Positions 7,995-17,383 are shown, counted from the stretch's first letter. The stretch is DNA of 64,000 bases from Bacillota bacterium (GCA_023405135.1 JAEXYZ010000024.1:1-64000), one strand, 5' to 3'. Numbers and translations: made by a program. The notes: generated by a model not told the origin, from the letters alone.

Positions 7995-10208
7995 TTATTC
8001 ATTAACTGTTTCTTCAACAGTATCTTCATCTATCTTTTCATCTGTTGTTGGTGGTAAAATTTCTTGTTTAACTGAACTAGATGTTAGGCCATTTTTTGCA
8101 TATTTTTCTTTCAGTTCAAAATAAACGTCTAATATTTCTCTAGCCATTTGGTTACCTTGGCTTAAATGAATATTATAATTTGTTGTTGCCCAAGGAATTA
8201 ATACTGCATAAGCTACTTCAGGGTTTTCATATGGTGCAAACCCAATATGCGCTAAGTTTATTGTATGTGTACCAAATTGCTCACGAAGTGGTCCATAATA
8301 AACTACCTCAGCTGTCCCTGTTTTCCCTGCTGCAGTGTATGGTGTATTCGCAAATTGGGCACGAGCAGAACCTTGTGAACCAACGTAAACTTGACGAAGA
8401 CCTTTTTTAACATGATTAATTTCTTCTTCTGTATTTGAAATGCGGTTTAAAATTTTTGGAGATACTTCTTCAACTAATGGTCCTAAAACTTCACCATCTG
8501 CAGAAGGCTCTCGTATTTCTTTTAATAAGCGAGGTTGGATTCGATAGCCACCATTCGCAACTGTTGAAATATATTGTGCAAGTTGCATTGGTGTATACGT
8601 ATCAAATTGTCCAATAGCAAAGTTTAAAATTTTACCATTATTATCAAGTTCTCCTTGGAAACCGTGGAATTCATTTGGTAAATCAATTCCTGTATTAACT
8701 CCAAGCCCGAACTGAGCATAGCCATTTCGCATACGTTGAAGTGTATCAGGCTTAATTCTTAATCCCATATTGTAGCTATATCTTGTCCCCGCTAACATCA
8801 TAGCAACTTGGAACATATAGGAGTTTGAAGAACGCTCTAGAGCTGTTAGATCATTCATAGGAATACTACCATTTCGGTTGAAAATCGAACTTTTCGGCTC
8901 AGTACCAGCAATCTTTATCGGTTGATCGACTAAAAAAGTACCCGGTTCAATTACTCCTTGTGAATAAGCCATTAATAATGTTGCAGCTTTTACAGTAGAA
9001 CCTACTTCATAAGCAGTTGTAAATGTTCCATATGAATAGTCAACAATATAGTTTTTACCCGTTTCCTTATCTTTTTCAATTTTTTTCCCTACAAGTGAGA
9101 GGATTTCACCTGTATTCGGATTCATCATAACGAAGAAGGCACGATCAAGAAGATGGGATTGACTCATTGATTTTAATTCAAGTAATTTTTCTTCAACGAT
9201 TCGTTCTGCCTCTGCTTGTAGCTCAATATCGATAGTAGTAACTAAATCACTACCTGGTTCACCTTCATAGGTTGTGATTGTATCGACAACTTCACCTTTT
9301 TTATTTGTAATATTTTTAATGACAGATTTTTGCCCTTGAAGTAATTCCTCATACTGCGCTTCAAAGTAACTTTCTCCAACACGGTCATTTCGTGAATAGT
9401 CTCTAGCTAAATAATAGTCCAATTTTGATTTCGGTATCCCTTTACTTGGAACCGTTGTTCTACCTAAGACTGAAAAGGATGATAATTTTACACGTTTCCA
9501 GTCTGTTGTTGTATTTACACCTGGTAAATCAGATAATCTTTCTGATACTCTTGCAAATTCAGCATCTGTTACATTTTCACTTTTAATAATTTGAGGAGAT
9601 AAATTATAGCCCGATGCCATTTCACGATAAATGGCTAATACCTCTAAATCAAATTCCGTTAACTCATTTAAATCTTCTTCAGTAATTCGTTCACGAACTA
9701 ACCGATCAATTTCAGCCTGAATTTGACTATCTTCTAGTTCTTCGTTTGCTTTTATTGCATTCTGTTCTTTTTCCGATACTTTTGCGTAAGCAGCATTTTT
9801 ATTTTTTAAAATCCAGAAATCCTGTTTATCACGAAGAGTAACACGATCTGTTGGCTGTTCAATCAACATCGCAAGCTGTTCTGCAATATCAAGCATTTCT
9901 TCAGTAGTCGTTGTTTGCATTTTTGTATATGTAATGGCATTTTCAGGTTCGTTATCAACTAAAATTCTGCCGTATCGATCATAAATTCGACCACGCGGTA
10001 CACTTGTATTAACTGCAACCTCTTCCGTTCTCTCTATAGCTCTTACATAATCTTCGCCTTTAACAATTTGCAAATATCCAAGTCGAAAAATTAACATTGA
10101 AAATAAGATAAAGATAGAAAAGAAAAGGACGTTCATACGAAACGACAAACTAGCGCGGTATTTTGCTTTTACACTAGATGCACGTTGAGTTTTATTTTTT
10201 TTTCGCAT
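7995..10208 (-). CDS. pbpA: Class B penicillin-binding protein (PBP2/MrdA type)
   Basis: This 737-residue protein is a membrane-anchored D,D-transpeptidase that cross-links peptidoglycan, most likely in the elongation machinery with RodA. One N-terminal membrane helix (about 25-47) is followed by the PBP dimer domain (about 60-330) and the transpeptidase domain. Catalytic motifs are SxxK as STVK near residue 404, SxN as SSN near 459, and KTG as KTGTAE near 630. The dimer domain carries a charged insertion (about 140-190), as in Gram-positive PBP2A. The neighbourhood pbpA-pst is also found in B. subtilis, supporting the name. The C-terminal tail is acidic and low-complexity. Confidence 0.93.
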   Translation of the reverse strand: MRKKNKTQRASSVKAKYRASLSFRMNVLFFSIFILFSMLIFRLGYLQIVKGEDYVRAIERTEEVAVNTSVPRGRIYDRYGRILVDNEPENAITYTKMQTTTTEEMLDIAEQLAMLIEQPTDRVTLRDKQDFWILKNKNAAYAKVSEKEQNAIKANEELEDSQIQAEIDRLVRERITEEDLNELTEFDLEVLAIYREMASGYNLSPQIIKSENVTDAEFARVSERLSDLPGVNTTTDWKRVKLSSFSVLGRTTVPSKGIPKSKLDYYLARDYSRNDRVGESYFEAQYEELLQGQKSVIKNITNKKGEVVDTITTYEGEPGSDLVTTIDIELQAEAERIVEEKLLELKSMSQSHLLDRAFFVMMNPNTGEILSLVGKKIEKDKETGKNYIVDYSYGTFTTAYEVGSTVKAATLLMAYSQGVIEPGTFLVDQPIKIAGTEPKSSIFNRNGSIPMNDLTALERSSNSYMFQVAMMLAGTRYSYNMGLRIKPDTLQRMRNGYAQFGLGVNTGIDLPNEFHGFQGELDNNGKILNFAIGQFDTYTPMQLAQYISTVANGGYRIQPRLLKEIREPSADGEVLGPLVEEVSPKILNRISNTEEEINHVKKGLRQVYVGSQGSARAQFANTPYTAAGKTGTAEVVYYGPLREQFGTHTINLAHIGFAPYENPEVAYAVLIPWATTNYNIHLSQGNQMAREILDVYFELKEKYAKNGLTSSSVKQEILPPTTDEKIDEDTVEETVNE

Positions 10209-10371
10209 TCGAATTCCCCTTTCCTATAGTTTATTTTTCATTCCATTCATTAAATACATACATTTTAGTATAACATTTGCTTGATCGATAAAAAAGTGGA
10301 TCAAATGAAACTTCTACATTTGTAACGGAAAAATTTTAAAATGGTTCCTACCTAGAAGAAAAAATTTTACA

Positions 10372-10402
10372 AAAAAAAAGAGGACTCGTAAAAAAGCCCT
10401 CT
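10372..10402 (-). terminator. Terminator of sigma/anti-sigma operon
   Basis: On the minus strand AGAGGGC pairs with GTCCTCT around an 11-base loop and is followed by a run of eight or more T. It is 13 bases after the anti-sigma stop. Confidence 0.75.
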
Positions 10403-10414
10403 GTGACAACAATA

Positions 10415-11170
10415 TTATTTCACTTCTATATGAATCTCATTTGTGTCTAATGATAATCGTTCTTTTAATTCATCGGATATCGTAATTTTAATTGTTGTAC
10501 CACTTTTCATATTTTTAAATTTATAGCCTCTTGCTGTAATATTTTTGCTATCAGCATAAATTTCTTCCCAATTATTTGGTTCAACATGTGTAATATGACT
10601 GAAGTAATCTCCACTAATCATACCCATTTGATACAATTCCTCGGGCAATACATTGTAATGGGGAGTCATCCCAAATGTTAAGAATACATCTACATCCCCT
10701 GGATTAACCTCCATTTGACCATTTGTTGAAAGCTTATGTTGATTTACTGTTATGTCATAAGAAAAATGACTTTTTGCTAATGCTAGTTTTTCTTCTTCAT
10801 TTAATTTTGGCATAATCTGATCAATAATATTATGATAATACTCTCTTTCCTCTTCAAATTGGCTAATTTCAAATTCAAGTTCTGCAATTTTATCTGTTTC
10901 GTTGACGTTCTCTTGTATTGGATTTTCAGTTCCTTCATATTGAATCTCTGATGTAACAGCAGTTTGTGTATTTTTAGAAATAAAAGTTGCAATCCAAACA
11001 CCAGTACCAATTAATAAACAAATCAAGACGGCAATTGGCATAAATATAATTTTTTTCTTCTTAGGAGGTGTAGTTATTTTAGAAAGAATTCTTGACTTTG
11101 TTCTATTATCTATTACACGATGTTCATTAAAAATATATTCTAAACTTTCTTTTACTTTTTCTTTATTCAT
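10415..11170 (-). CDS. Probable membrane anti-sigma factor
   Basis: The 251-residue protein has a basic cytoplasmic N-terminus of about 40 residues, one membrane helix (about 41-64), a helical linker rich in Glu (about 85-115) and an extracytoplasmic domain. There is no clear zinc-binding HxxxCxxC motif, so it is not a classical ZAS anti-sigma. Its start overlaps the end of the sigma factor gene by 8 bases, and a good GGAGG site precedes it. Gene order and topology make regulation of that sigma factor likely, but the family of the outer domain is not one I can name. Confidence 0.75.
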   Translation of the reverse strand: MNKEKVKESLEYIFNEHRVIDNRTKSRILSKITTPPKKKKIIFMPIAVLICLLIGTGVWIATFISKNTQTAVTSEIQYEGTENPIQENVNETDKIAELEFEISQFEEEREYYHNIIDQIMPKLNEEEKLALAKSHFSYDITVNQHKLSTNGQMEVNPGDVDVFLTFGMTPHYNVLPEELYQMGMISGDYFSHITHVEPNNWEEIYADSKNITARGYKFKNMKSGTTIKITISDELKERLSLDTNEIHIEVK

Positions 11171-11702
11171 CGAGAATCCCTCCTAATCGTTCTTTCAACA
11201 TTGACCTCGCCCGACTAAGTCTCGTTTTTACCGTATTAACTGAGCAATCTAAAATTATGGCAATCTCGTCTATCTTCAAATCTTTAAAGTAGTACAACAT
11301 AATAACTTCGCGATATTTTGGATTTAGTGCTAAAACCGCATTTCCAATTGATGCCTTTTCATCTTCTAAAATAACAAATTCATCCATTGATTTTTGAATT
11401 CCTAAAAGGTTCGAGAACTTATTTGTTAATAAATGATTTCGATAAGACCAACTACGTAAATAATCATAGCTTCTATTGATAGTCATTTTATATAAATACG
11501 TTTTATAGGATGAGTCTCCTCGAAACTGCTCTTTTTTCTCAAAAGCTTTAATAAAAACATCCTGTACGATGTCTTCAGCCATTTGCTTATTTTTCACATA
11601 TGAATAGGCTACTTGAATTAGTGATACCGCATGTGTTTCAATAAGTTCTTCAAATAGTTCTGAAGCATTGTCATCCTCCGACAATAAATCAGTTACAAAC
11701 AC
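11163..11702 (-). CDS. ECF-family RNA polymerase sigma factor
   Basis: This 179-residue protein contains sigma region 2 (about 20-85, with AYSYVKNKQMAEDIVQDVF carrying the conserved core-binding DIVQDVF) and region 4 (about 120-172, LNPKYREVIMLYYF and a helix-turn-helix IDEIAIILDCSVNTVKTRLSR). No region 1 or 3 is present, as expected for ECF sigmas. The start is GTG with an AAGGGG site nine bases upstream. It forms an operon with the following membrane protein. A promoter of the TGAAAC/CGTCTA type upstream suggests that it transcribes its own gene. The inducing signal cannot be read from sequence. Confidence 0.92.
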   Translation of the reverse strand: MFVTDLLSEDDNASELFEELIETHAVSLIQVAYSYVKNKQMAEDIVQDVFIKAFEKKEQFRGDSSYKTYLYKMTINRSYDYLRSWSYRNHLLTNKFSNLLGIQKSMDEFVILEDEKASIGNAVLALNPKYREVIMLYYFKDLKIDEIAIILDCSVNTVKTRLSRARSMLKERLGGILDE

Positions 11703-11734
11703 AACTATACACCCCTTATTTTTTATCTAACCGT

Positions 11735-11763
11735 TAGACGGATTCGATACGATTCACGTTTCA
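11735..11763 (-). promoter_or_regulatory. ECF-type promoter of the sigma operon
   Basis: On the minus strand TGAAAC (11763-11758) is separated by 17 bases from CGTCTA (11740-11735), and the start codon is 33 bases further on. This fits the TGAAAC-N16/17-CGTC/A pattern of Bacillus SigW-like promoters, so autoregulation is likely. Confidence 0.78.
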
Positions 11764-11876
11764 AAAAATGGAATTAAATTAAAACTTTTCTAAGTTATTA
11801 ATTTATTCCATCATTACGAAGTAGCTATTCATAAAGTAAAAAGATGGTATGATCAGTAATCATTGGAGGTGTTAAA

Positions 11877-12991
11877 ATGTGCTACGATACGATTATTATT
11901 GGTGCATGTACGATGGGGATGGCCGCTGGATACTTCTTGTCGAAAAATGGGCAAAAGGTGCTGCTGTTGGATGTATTTAACCCCCCTCACGATCAAGGCA
12001 GTCATCACGGAGAAACTCGTATTATCCGCTTTGCATATGGAGAAGGAAAAGCTTATGTTCCATTAGCATTGAGAGCTTTAGATTTATGGAAAGAATTAGA
12101 GGTTATTAGTAACAAACAACTATTTTTAGATACTGGCGTGTTAAACATTGGCTCTAAAGTACATTCATTTATTCAAAATGTTATTGAAAGTGCAAAAGAA
12201 TATAAGCTATTAGTTGATGTATATAATGCAAAGGAAGCAAGCGAAAAATGGCCGGGTATTACTTTACCTGAGGATTTCATTGGTTGCTTTGAACCATCAG
12301 CAGGTGTACTAAAAGTAGAGGATTGTATTGAAGCATATAAAGGAGCTGCTTTAAACGAAGGAGTAACATTAAAAACAAACGCTAGAGTTGTTAACATTGT
12401 CCCTGGAAAAGAAGTTACTGTACATACAGAACACGATGTATTTTCAGCAAATTCAGTTATTATTTCTGCTGGAGCTGAGTAAATAACCTTTTGAAATCCG
12501 TTAATTTAACGTTGCCTATTACACCATTACGCAAAACCTTCGCATGGTTTGAGGCTGATGAAACAATTTATGGTGATAATTTCCCGGCATTTACTTACGA
12601 ACATGAAAACAGCTCATATTACGGTTTTCCAAGTATAAATGGTGCTGGCTTTAAAGTAGGACGTCATGATTCAGGTTATGAAGTTTCACCAGATGCTGTC
12701 ATTAATCCTTTTGATGAAGCAGACTCAGAGGAACTTATCCAATTTAATAAGAAGATCATGTCTAAAGTCGGTAAAGTTAAATATGGAAAAACATGTTTTT
12801 ACTCTAAAACACCTGATGAGGATTTTATCATTGATTCCCATCCTGACTATGACAATATTATTATCGCAGCTGGATTTTCAGGCCATGGCTTTAAGTTTGG
12901 AAGTGTCATTGGAGAAATACTATCCCAATTAGTAGTGAAGGGAAAAAGTGAATTAGATATAAGTTTATTTAAAATATCGAGATTTCTTTAA
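11877..12991 (+). pseudogene. soxA: Sarcosine / N-methyl amino acid oxidase, frameshifted
   Basis: Two adjacent frames together make one 370-residue flavoprotein of the monomeric sarcosine oxidase (MSOX/SolA) family, which oxidises N-methyl amino acids to formaldehyde and H2O2. Frame one ends at 12482 after SAGAE; the expected continuation WVNNLLKSVNL is encoded in the -1 frame from about 12479, so one base is missing. The covalent-flavin cysteine lies in KTCFYSKTPDEDF near the C-terminus. The N-terminal Rossmann motif reads GACTMG, with Cys for the usual second Gly of GxGxxG. The start ATG has a strong TTGGAGGTG site. It is either inactivated or a sequencing error. Confidence 0.88.
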
Positions 12992-13041
12992 TAATCAAAA
13001 TGTTTTAGAAGCGCCCATTTCTTTTCTATTGCCATTATTAA

Positions 13042-13077
13042 AAACAGAGCTAGCTTTTATAGCTGCTCTGTTTTTTT
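13042..13077. terminator. Terminator between soxA and the EAL gene
   Basis: AAACAGAGC and GCTCTGTTT form the stem, followed by a T run on the plus strand and an A-rich flank on the other side, so it can serve both convergent genes. Confidence 0.85.
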
Positions 13078-13083
13078 ATTCGA

Positions 13084-14793
13084 TTATTGTTCTTCTTTAA
13101 GAATTAAATCTATCTGTTCAATCGGCATCGGCTTATAAAAGTAGTACCCTTGAGCAATCGGGCAACACATTTCTTGAATTTTTTTCAATTGTCCCTCTGT
13201 TTCTATACCTTCTGCCACTGCTACCATCTTCATACTTTGGGCCAACTGTATGATCGTTTCGACGATGACACTTCCACCTTCCTCATGTAGCTGATTAATA
13301 AAACTGCGATCAATTTTTATTTCAGATACAGGGAGTTGGTGTAAATAACTTAATGAAGAAAAACCAATTCCAAAATCATCAACTGATGATTCAAACCCAT
13401 GGAGTTGCAGTTCATTTAAAAGTTGTTTTGCAAGCTCTAAGTCAACCAATCCTACATTTTCAGTCAACTCAATTTTAATTAACTTTGGATCCACCTCATA
13501 TTTTTTTACGATTTGTACCAATTCTTCTATAAAATTAGGTAAATAAAAATGACTTGGGGATATGTTTACCGATACTTGATAGAGCTTTAAATTTTGTTTT
13601 ATCCGTTGTTGCTGCCAATTAAGCACTTGTTCTAAAACTAATAAATCAAGTTCTTGAATTTTTCCAATGGACTCTGCTGCTTCTACGAAAACGTCTGGCG
13701 GAACATAACCTAACTTTTCAGAATTCCACCTTGCTAAAGCTTCGAAACTCTCAACTTTCCCATTTTTTATATTTACTTTTGGTTGGAGATGAATTGTAAT
13801 ATCTTTATTACACAGTGCATGAATTAATTCATTTTGAATTTCCATCTTTTTCATTAATTCAACACCAAATTCATCCTTATAAAATACAATTGAATTTCCA
13901 GCCTGTTTTTTTGAATTACTTAGCGCTATATCTGCAAGCCTAACAATATCATCTGTATTTCCATTATAATGCTTTAATGAAACTGCCCCTATCCGTACTG
14001 AAATGAAAAGTTCTATAGAATTTATATAAATTGGTTCTTTTGTTGTCTCCAATAGCAATGATACATTTTTCTCTATATCTTCTTCATCACAAAATCCTGT
14101 AATAATTAGTGAAGCTTCTGTTGCTCTCGAGACAATAATGTCAATATGCGATAATGTCTTTCTTATTCGTTGATCAAGTTCATATTGTAAAAGAGACATC
14201 TGTTTTTTCCCAAAAGAATCAACAATATTGACGTACTCAGAAGGTTGAAATAGTAATACAAAACCGGTCGTATTGTCATTTACCTCTTCACTAAATTTAT
14301 CTAAAAAATAATTATAATTTGTTAACCCAGATAGTGTATCGATATAAGCAAGTTGTTTTATTTTTTCATTTTCTTCTAAAATTTCATTATTTACTTGTAC
14401 AGTTTCATCTGTAAACAAAACAATATTATATAAATGCTGACCATACTCATCGTAGAAGGGTTGGATATACAAATTACTCCAAAATGGTGAACCATCTTTT
14501 TTATAATTAACTAATACTTTTTTTACATAATTTTCTTTCGAAACATTTTCAAATAGTTCATTATATTTATTTTGATTTACTCCTTCACCAAATAGTATGG
14601 AGAAATTTTTTCCGACAATATCTAAACTTGAATAGCAGGTAATATTAGTAAATACGTCATTAACAAAAAGAATCGGTTGTTGGGGTTTATTGGGATCGGT
14701 TATTAAAAAAGCTGAATTAAATTGTGAGCCAATTCGACATAACCATTCATAAAGCTCTTCTTTTTTTAAATTATTTGCATTAATCATTCCCAA
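13084..14793 (-). CDS. PAS-GGDEF-EAL protein, probable c-di-GMP phosphodiesterase
   Basis: The 569 residues contain a PAS domain of LOV-like layout (about 10-130), a GGDEF fold (about 145-305) and an EAL domain (about 315-560). The GGDEF loop is replaced by ATEAS, with no acidic pair, so cyclase activity is not expected. The EAL domain keeps EALARW, the Asn of NIS, the Glu of ELTEN, DDFGIGFSS, KIDRSF and AEGIET, which are the metal and substrate residues of an active enzyme. The PAS domain lacks the GxNCRFLQ cysteine of true LOV photoreceptors (the segment reads GKNFSILFGE). No membrane helix. It stands alone and is convergent with soxA. Confidence 0.93.
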   Translation of the reverse strand: MGMINANNLKKEELYEWLCRIGSQFNSAFLITDPNKPQQPILFVNDVFTNITCYSSLDIVGKNFSILFGEGVNQNKYNELFENVSKENYVKKVLVNYKKDGSPFWSNLYIQPFYDEYGQHLYNIVLFTDETVQVNNEILEENEKIKQLAYIDTLSGLTNYNYFLDKFSEEVNDNTTGFVLLFQPSEYVNIVDSFGKKQMSLLQYELDQRIRKTLSHIDIIVSRATEASLIITGFCDEEDIEKNVSLLLETTKEPIYINSIELFISVRIGAVSLKHYNGNTDDIVRLADIALSNSKKQAGNSIVFYKDEFGVELMKKMEIQNELIHALCNKDITIHLQPKVNIKNGKVESFEALARWNSEKLGYVPPDVFVEAAESIGKIQELDLLVLEQVLNWQQQRIKQNLKLYQVSVNISPSHFYLPNFIEELVQIVKKYEVDPKLIKIELTENVGLVDLELAKQLLNELQLHGFESSVDDFGIGFSSLSYLHQLPVSEIKIDRSFINQLHEEGGSVIVETIIQLAQSMKMVAVAEGIETEGQLKKIQEMCCPIAQGYYFYKPMPIEQIDLILKEEQ

Positions 14794-15093
14794 AACCTCC
14801 TTTTCATAGAATAACTTTCCTTCTATTTTACAGTTTAATAGTAAAAAACGCTACTTTTTCTGCATTATAATTCCATACAAAAACTAAGGTCTTTATACTC
14901 ATTTTAGATTCACATATAGTATTTTTATATTATATTTTATTTTAAAAATAGTTTTAAGCTTCATTTTTAATGTAATTACAATTTTTTCGCACCTAATTCT
15001 TTATTTTAAATTTTCGACAAAGTTTTCTATAATCACTATAAAACTCGACAAAATATCAATAATTTATTATAAATATAAGATTATTTACATACT
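14794..15093. other. AT-rich intergenic region
   Basis: Upstream of the EAL gene; an AAAGGAGG ribosome binding site lies just before its ATG. I see no other gene, repeat or convincing promoter pair here. Confidence 0.5.
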
Positions 15094-15129
15094 AAAAGGG
15101 TTGCTCTTTTTATAAGAGCAACCCTTTTT
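15094..15129 (-). terminator. Terminator after yxjG
   Basis: AAAAGGGTTGCTCTT and AAGAGCAACCCTTTTT form a long perfect stem just past the yxjG stop. Confidence 0.9.
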
Positions 15130-15141
15130 ATAGATAAAAAA

Positions 15142-16242
15142 CTATTTCCAAACCTCTTCTGCGATTTCTTTAATTAGTGTTAATTTTTGCCATTGATTTT
15201 CTTCTTCTAAAATATTTCCTTCTTCCGTAGAAGAGAACCCACATTGCGGACTTAATGCTAGTTGATTTAGTGGCACGTATTTGGCAGCTTCATGAATACG
15301 CGCTTTAATCGCTTCTTTATTCTCAAGTTCACCAAATTTCGATGTTACTAAACCTAAAACAATTGTAAGATCAGGACGATTTACATATTTCAATGGTTCA
15401 AATCCTCCTGAACGCTCATCATCAAATTCTAAAAATAATCCATCAACATTTAATCCACCGAAAATTACTTCCGCTGCATAGTTATAGCCACCGCTAGAGT
15501 GGAATGTAGATTTATAGTTACCACGGCAAATATGCATTGTAATTGTCATATCACTTGGTTTATTTTTTACCGTTTCATTAATCACATATTGTAATGCATG
15601 CATATACTCCTGTGGATTTTTTCCTTCTTCCACTAATTTTGCTCGAGTTTCTTCTGAGAAAAGACTAGCCCATGAAGTATCATCAAGTTGTAAATAACGA
15701 CAGCCAGCATCATAAAATGCCTGAATTGCTTTTTGGTACGCTTTAATCGTATCTTCAATTAAGTCTTTTTCATTTGGATAAATATCAGTATTTTTGTCCG
15801 CGCGGGCATGAAGCATGTTTGGACTAGGGATTGTAAATTTAACAGTAGATTCTCCTGCATGGTCACGAAGGAATTTAAAATGATCTAAAAATGGATGATT
15901 ACCAAAATCGATTTTTCCAATTACGCGAATACCTTTTTTACTTGTTTCAACTTTATGGAATTGCAAACCATGATCTTTTTCATAATTTTCCATCCCTTGA
16001 AGTGCACCTAGAAAATCAAAATGCCACCAGCTACGACGGAATTCCCCATCAGTAATTGATAAAACACCAATTTCTTTTTCTTTATTAATCAATTGAATAA
16101 TTGCTTCATCTTCAACCTTTTTTAGTTCTTCATATGTAATTTCATTATTTTGAAATTTTTCTCGGGCTACTTTTAATGCTTTTGGTCTTAAAAAACTTCC
16201 TACATGGTCATAGCGAAATGGTGCTGTTAAATGTTTTGTCAT
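15142..16242 (-). CDS. yxjG: YxjG/YxjH-type cobalamin-independent methionine synthase homologue
   Basis: The 366 residues correspond to the C-terminal catalytic barrel of MetE. Zinc ligands are visible: the His/Cys pair in MHICRGNYKS (about residue 228) and the Cys of LSPQCGFSS (about 336); YLQLDDTSW carries the conserved acidic pocket. The separate N-terminal MetE half is missing, as in B. subtilis YxjG/YxjH, so the methyl donor may not be the usual polyglutamyl folate. It is monocistronic with its own terminator. Unlike the B. subtilis genes, no S-box riboswitch is visible upstream. Confidence 0.9.
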   Translation of the reverse strand: MTKHLTAPFRYDHVGSFLRPKALKVAREKFQNNEITYEELKKVEDEAIIQLINKEKEIGVLSITDGEFRRSWWHFDFLGALQGMENYEKDHGLQFHKVETSKKGIRVIGKIDFGNHPFLDHFKFLRDHAGESTVKFTIPSPNMLHARADKNTDIYPNEKDLIEDTIKAYQKAIQAFYDAGCRYLQLDDTSWASLFSEETRAKLVEEGKNPQEYMHALQYVINETVKNKPSDMTITMHICRGNYKSTFHSSGGYNYAAEVIFGGLNVDGLFLEFDDERSGGFEPLKYVNRPDLTIVLGLVTSKFGELENKEAIKARIHEAAKYVPLNQLALSPQCGFSSTEEGNILEEENQWQKLTLIKEIAEEVWK

Positions 16243-16352
16243 ACTTATTTACTCCTTTTTCATAAAAAGCAGTAAAAGTAAACGTTTTTCAAATTCGTAT
16301 ACTTTTAACTGTTTGATAAATACAAGTTTACCGATATCTTTTTATTTTTTAA

Positions 16353-16382
16353 ATAATAATATAACATAAAATTCTTTGACAA
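16353..16382 (-). promoter_or_regulatory. Candidate promoter of yxjG
   Basis: On the minus strand TTGTCA (16382-16377) and TATTAT (16358-16353) are separated by 18 bases, about 110 bases before the start codon. The leader between them and the gene is AT-rich and shows no S-box or T-box core. Confidence 0.5.
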
Positions 16383-16579
16383 AACGAAGTATTCGGAAAA
16401 TATTATCAATGATTTTTTACAAAAATCTCTTATTTCTACACAAATAAATAAATCTTACGATAATTATTATCTTTTTCTAATTTCATTAAGCTAAGGGCGA
16501 TGTTACTAACTTATTTAATTTTAGTTTCGCCATATAATTTTTAATTCAATCTAAAATTATATTGTAAACAAGTAAAACA

Positions 16580-16839
16580 GGCTGGGACAAAACTAAAAAA
16601 CATCCTTTTTCTTATCAAGAAAAAGGATGTTTTTTTGACATTAAGAAAAATGATTTCCGTTCCGGGGACGCGCATCCAGGGCTAGCCCTGCGCCTCCTCG
16701 TCGCTACGCTCCTGTGGGGTCTCGAGTCTCGGGCTGTTCCCGCAGGAGTCGCCCCTTCACTCCAATCAATTTTCAAAATGTCCAATTCTTATTATTGGTA
16801 CAAGCAAATTTGTTAAAAAAATTTACTTATGTCCCAGCC
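16580..16839. repeat. Dispersed palindromic repeat, copy B (complete)
   Basis: This 260-bp element is bounded by inverted termini GGCTGGGACA (16580-16589) and TGTCCCAGCC (16830-16839). Inside are a terminator-like hairpin AAACATCCTTTTTCTT / AAGAAAAAGGATGTTT (16598-16636), a palindrome CAGGGCTAGCCCTG (16677-16690) and the CTCCTG...CAGGAG stem shared with copies A and C. There is no open frame with a ribosome binding site. It occupies the spacer between the yxjG upstream region and the following genes. Confidence 0.92.
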
Positions 16840-16865
16840 TCCTTAAATTTTAAGGAGTTAGAAAA

Positions 16866-16928
16866 GTGAAGAAATATAAATTACTGAATACAGCACTTGG
16901 TTTATTTGTTGCTTTATTATTGACTTAG
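16866..16928 (+). pseudogene. Orphan signal-peptide ORF, probable gene remnant
   Basis: A GTG start with AAGGAG eight bases upstream opens a 20-codon frame, MKKYKLLNTALGLFVALLLT, which reads as the first part of a secretion signal and then stops at TAG. No continuing coding sequence follows in any frame: the stop lies five bases from the convergent gene. It abuts copy B of the dispersed repeat. It looks like the head of a deleted secreted-protein gene; a genuine 20-residue membrane peptide is the alternative. Confidence 0.5.
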
Positions 16929-16933
16929 TTTTA

Positions 16934-17383
16934 TTATTTATCTATTTGATCGTAACCGATTACTGTCCAAATTCCAGTTGAATCTTGTCGAATTAAACGT
17001 TTTAAATAGACGATGTTTATGAGCGTGTCTTCATCATTCACCTCTACAATAGCAACTTCCTCCGTGCTATAGAGTAATTTTAAATTGCCTATCTCAATAG
17101 GATAGTCTCCTTCAATACCTCCAGGTGAAACCTGTAAACTAACAAACACTTGGGTTGTCATAAGAGGATCTAATCTCCATGGAGAATGACCTTCATCGAC
17201 ACTTTTTTGATCATTTTCTTCTTTTGTTATGTCATACGGTACCTCTACCTGTGGATTGATATCGTATCCCTTTGCTTGAGCAGGAAAGATGATATTGTTA
17301 TAAATATCAACACTTTCTAGTTCGAAAATAAGCTCATTCGCTTCAAGAAATGCAGGAATTGCTTTTTCTTCAATGATGTCCAC
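16934..17383 (-). CDS. Hypothetical protein with GHSPWRLDP motif
   Basis: The 149-residue acidic protein has no signal peptide or membrane helix. A central GHSPWRLDP segment (about residue 66) is of a kind seen in other Bacillales proteins of unknown function. The C-terminal part, VYLKRLIRQDSTGIWTVIGYD, looks like the beta-sheet end of a small NTF2-like or immunity-type fold, but I cannot assign one. It follows the nagZ-like gene by 66 bases in the same direction, so the two may share a transcript. Confidence 0.72.
   Translation of the reverse strand: MDIIEEKAIPAFLEANELIFELESVDIYNNIIFPAQAKGYDINPQVEVPYDITKEENDQKSVDEGHSPWRLDPLMTTQVFVSLQVSPGGIEGDYPIEIGNLKLLYSTEEVAIVEVNDEDTLINIVYLKRLIRQDSTGIWTVIGYDQIDK

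Noticed and set aside
16243..16580. S-box (SAM riboswitch) before yxjG
   Set aside because: B. subtilis yxjG has one, but I find neither the AGAGA...GGTGGAGGGA core nor a terminator stem in this leader.
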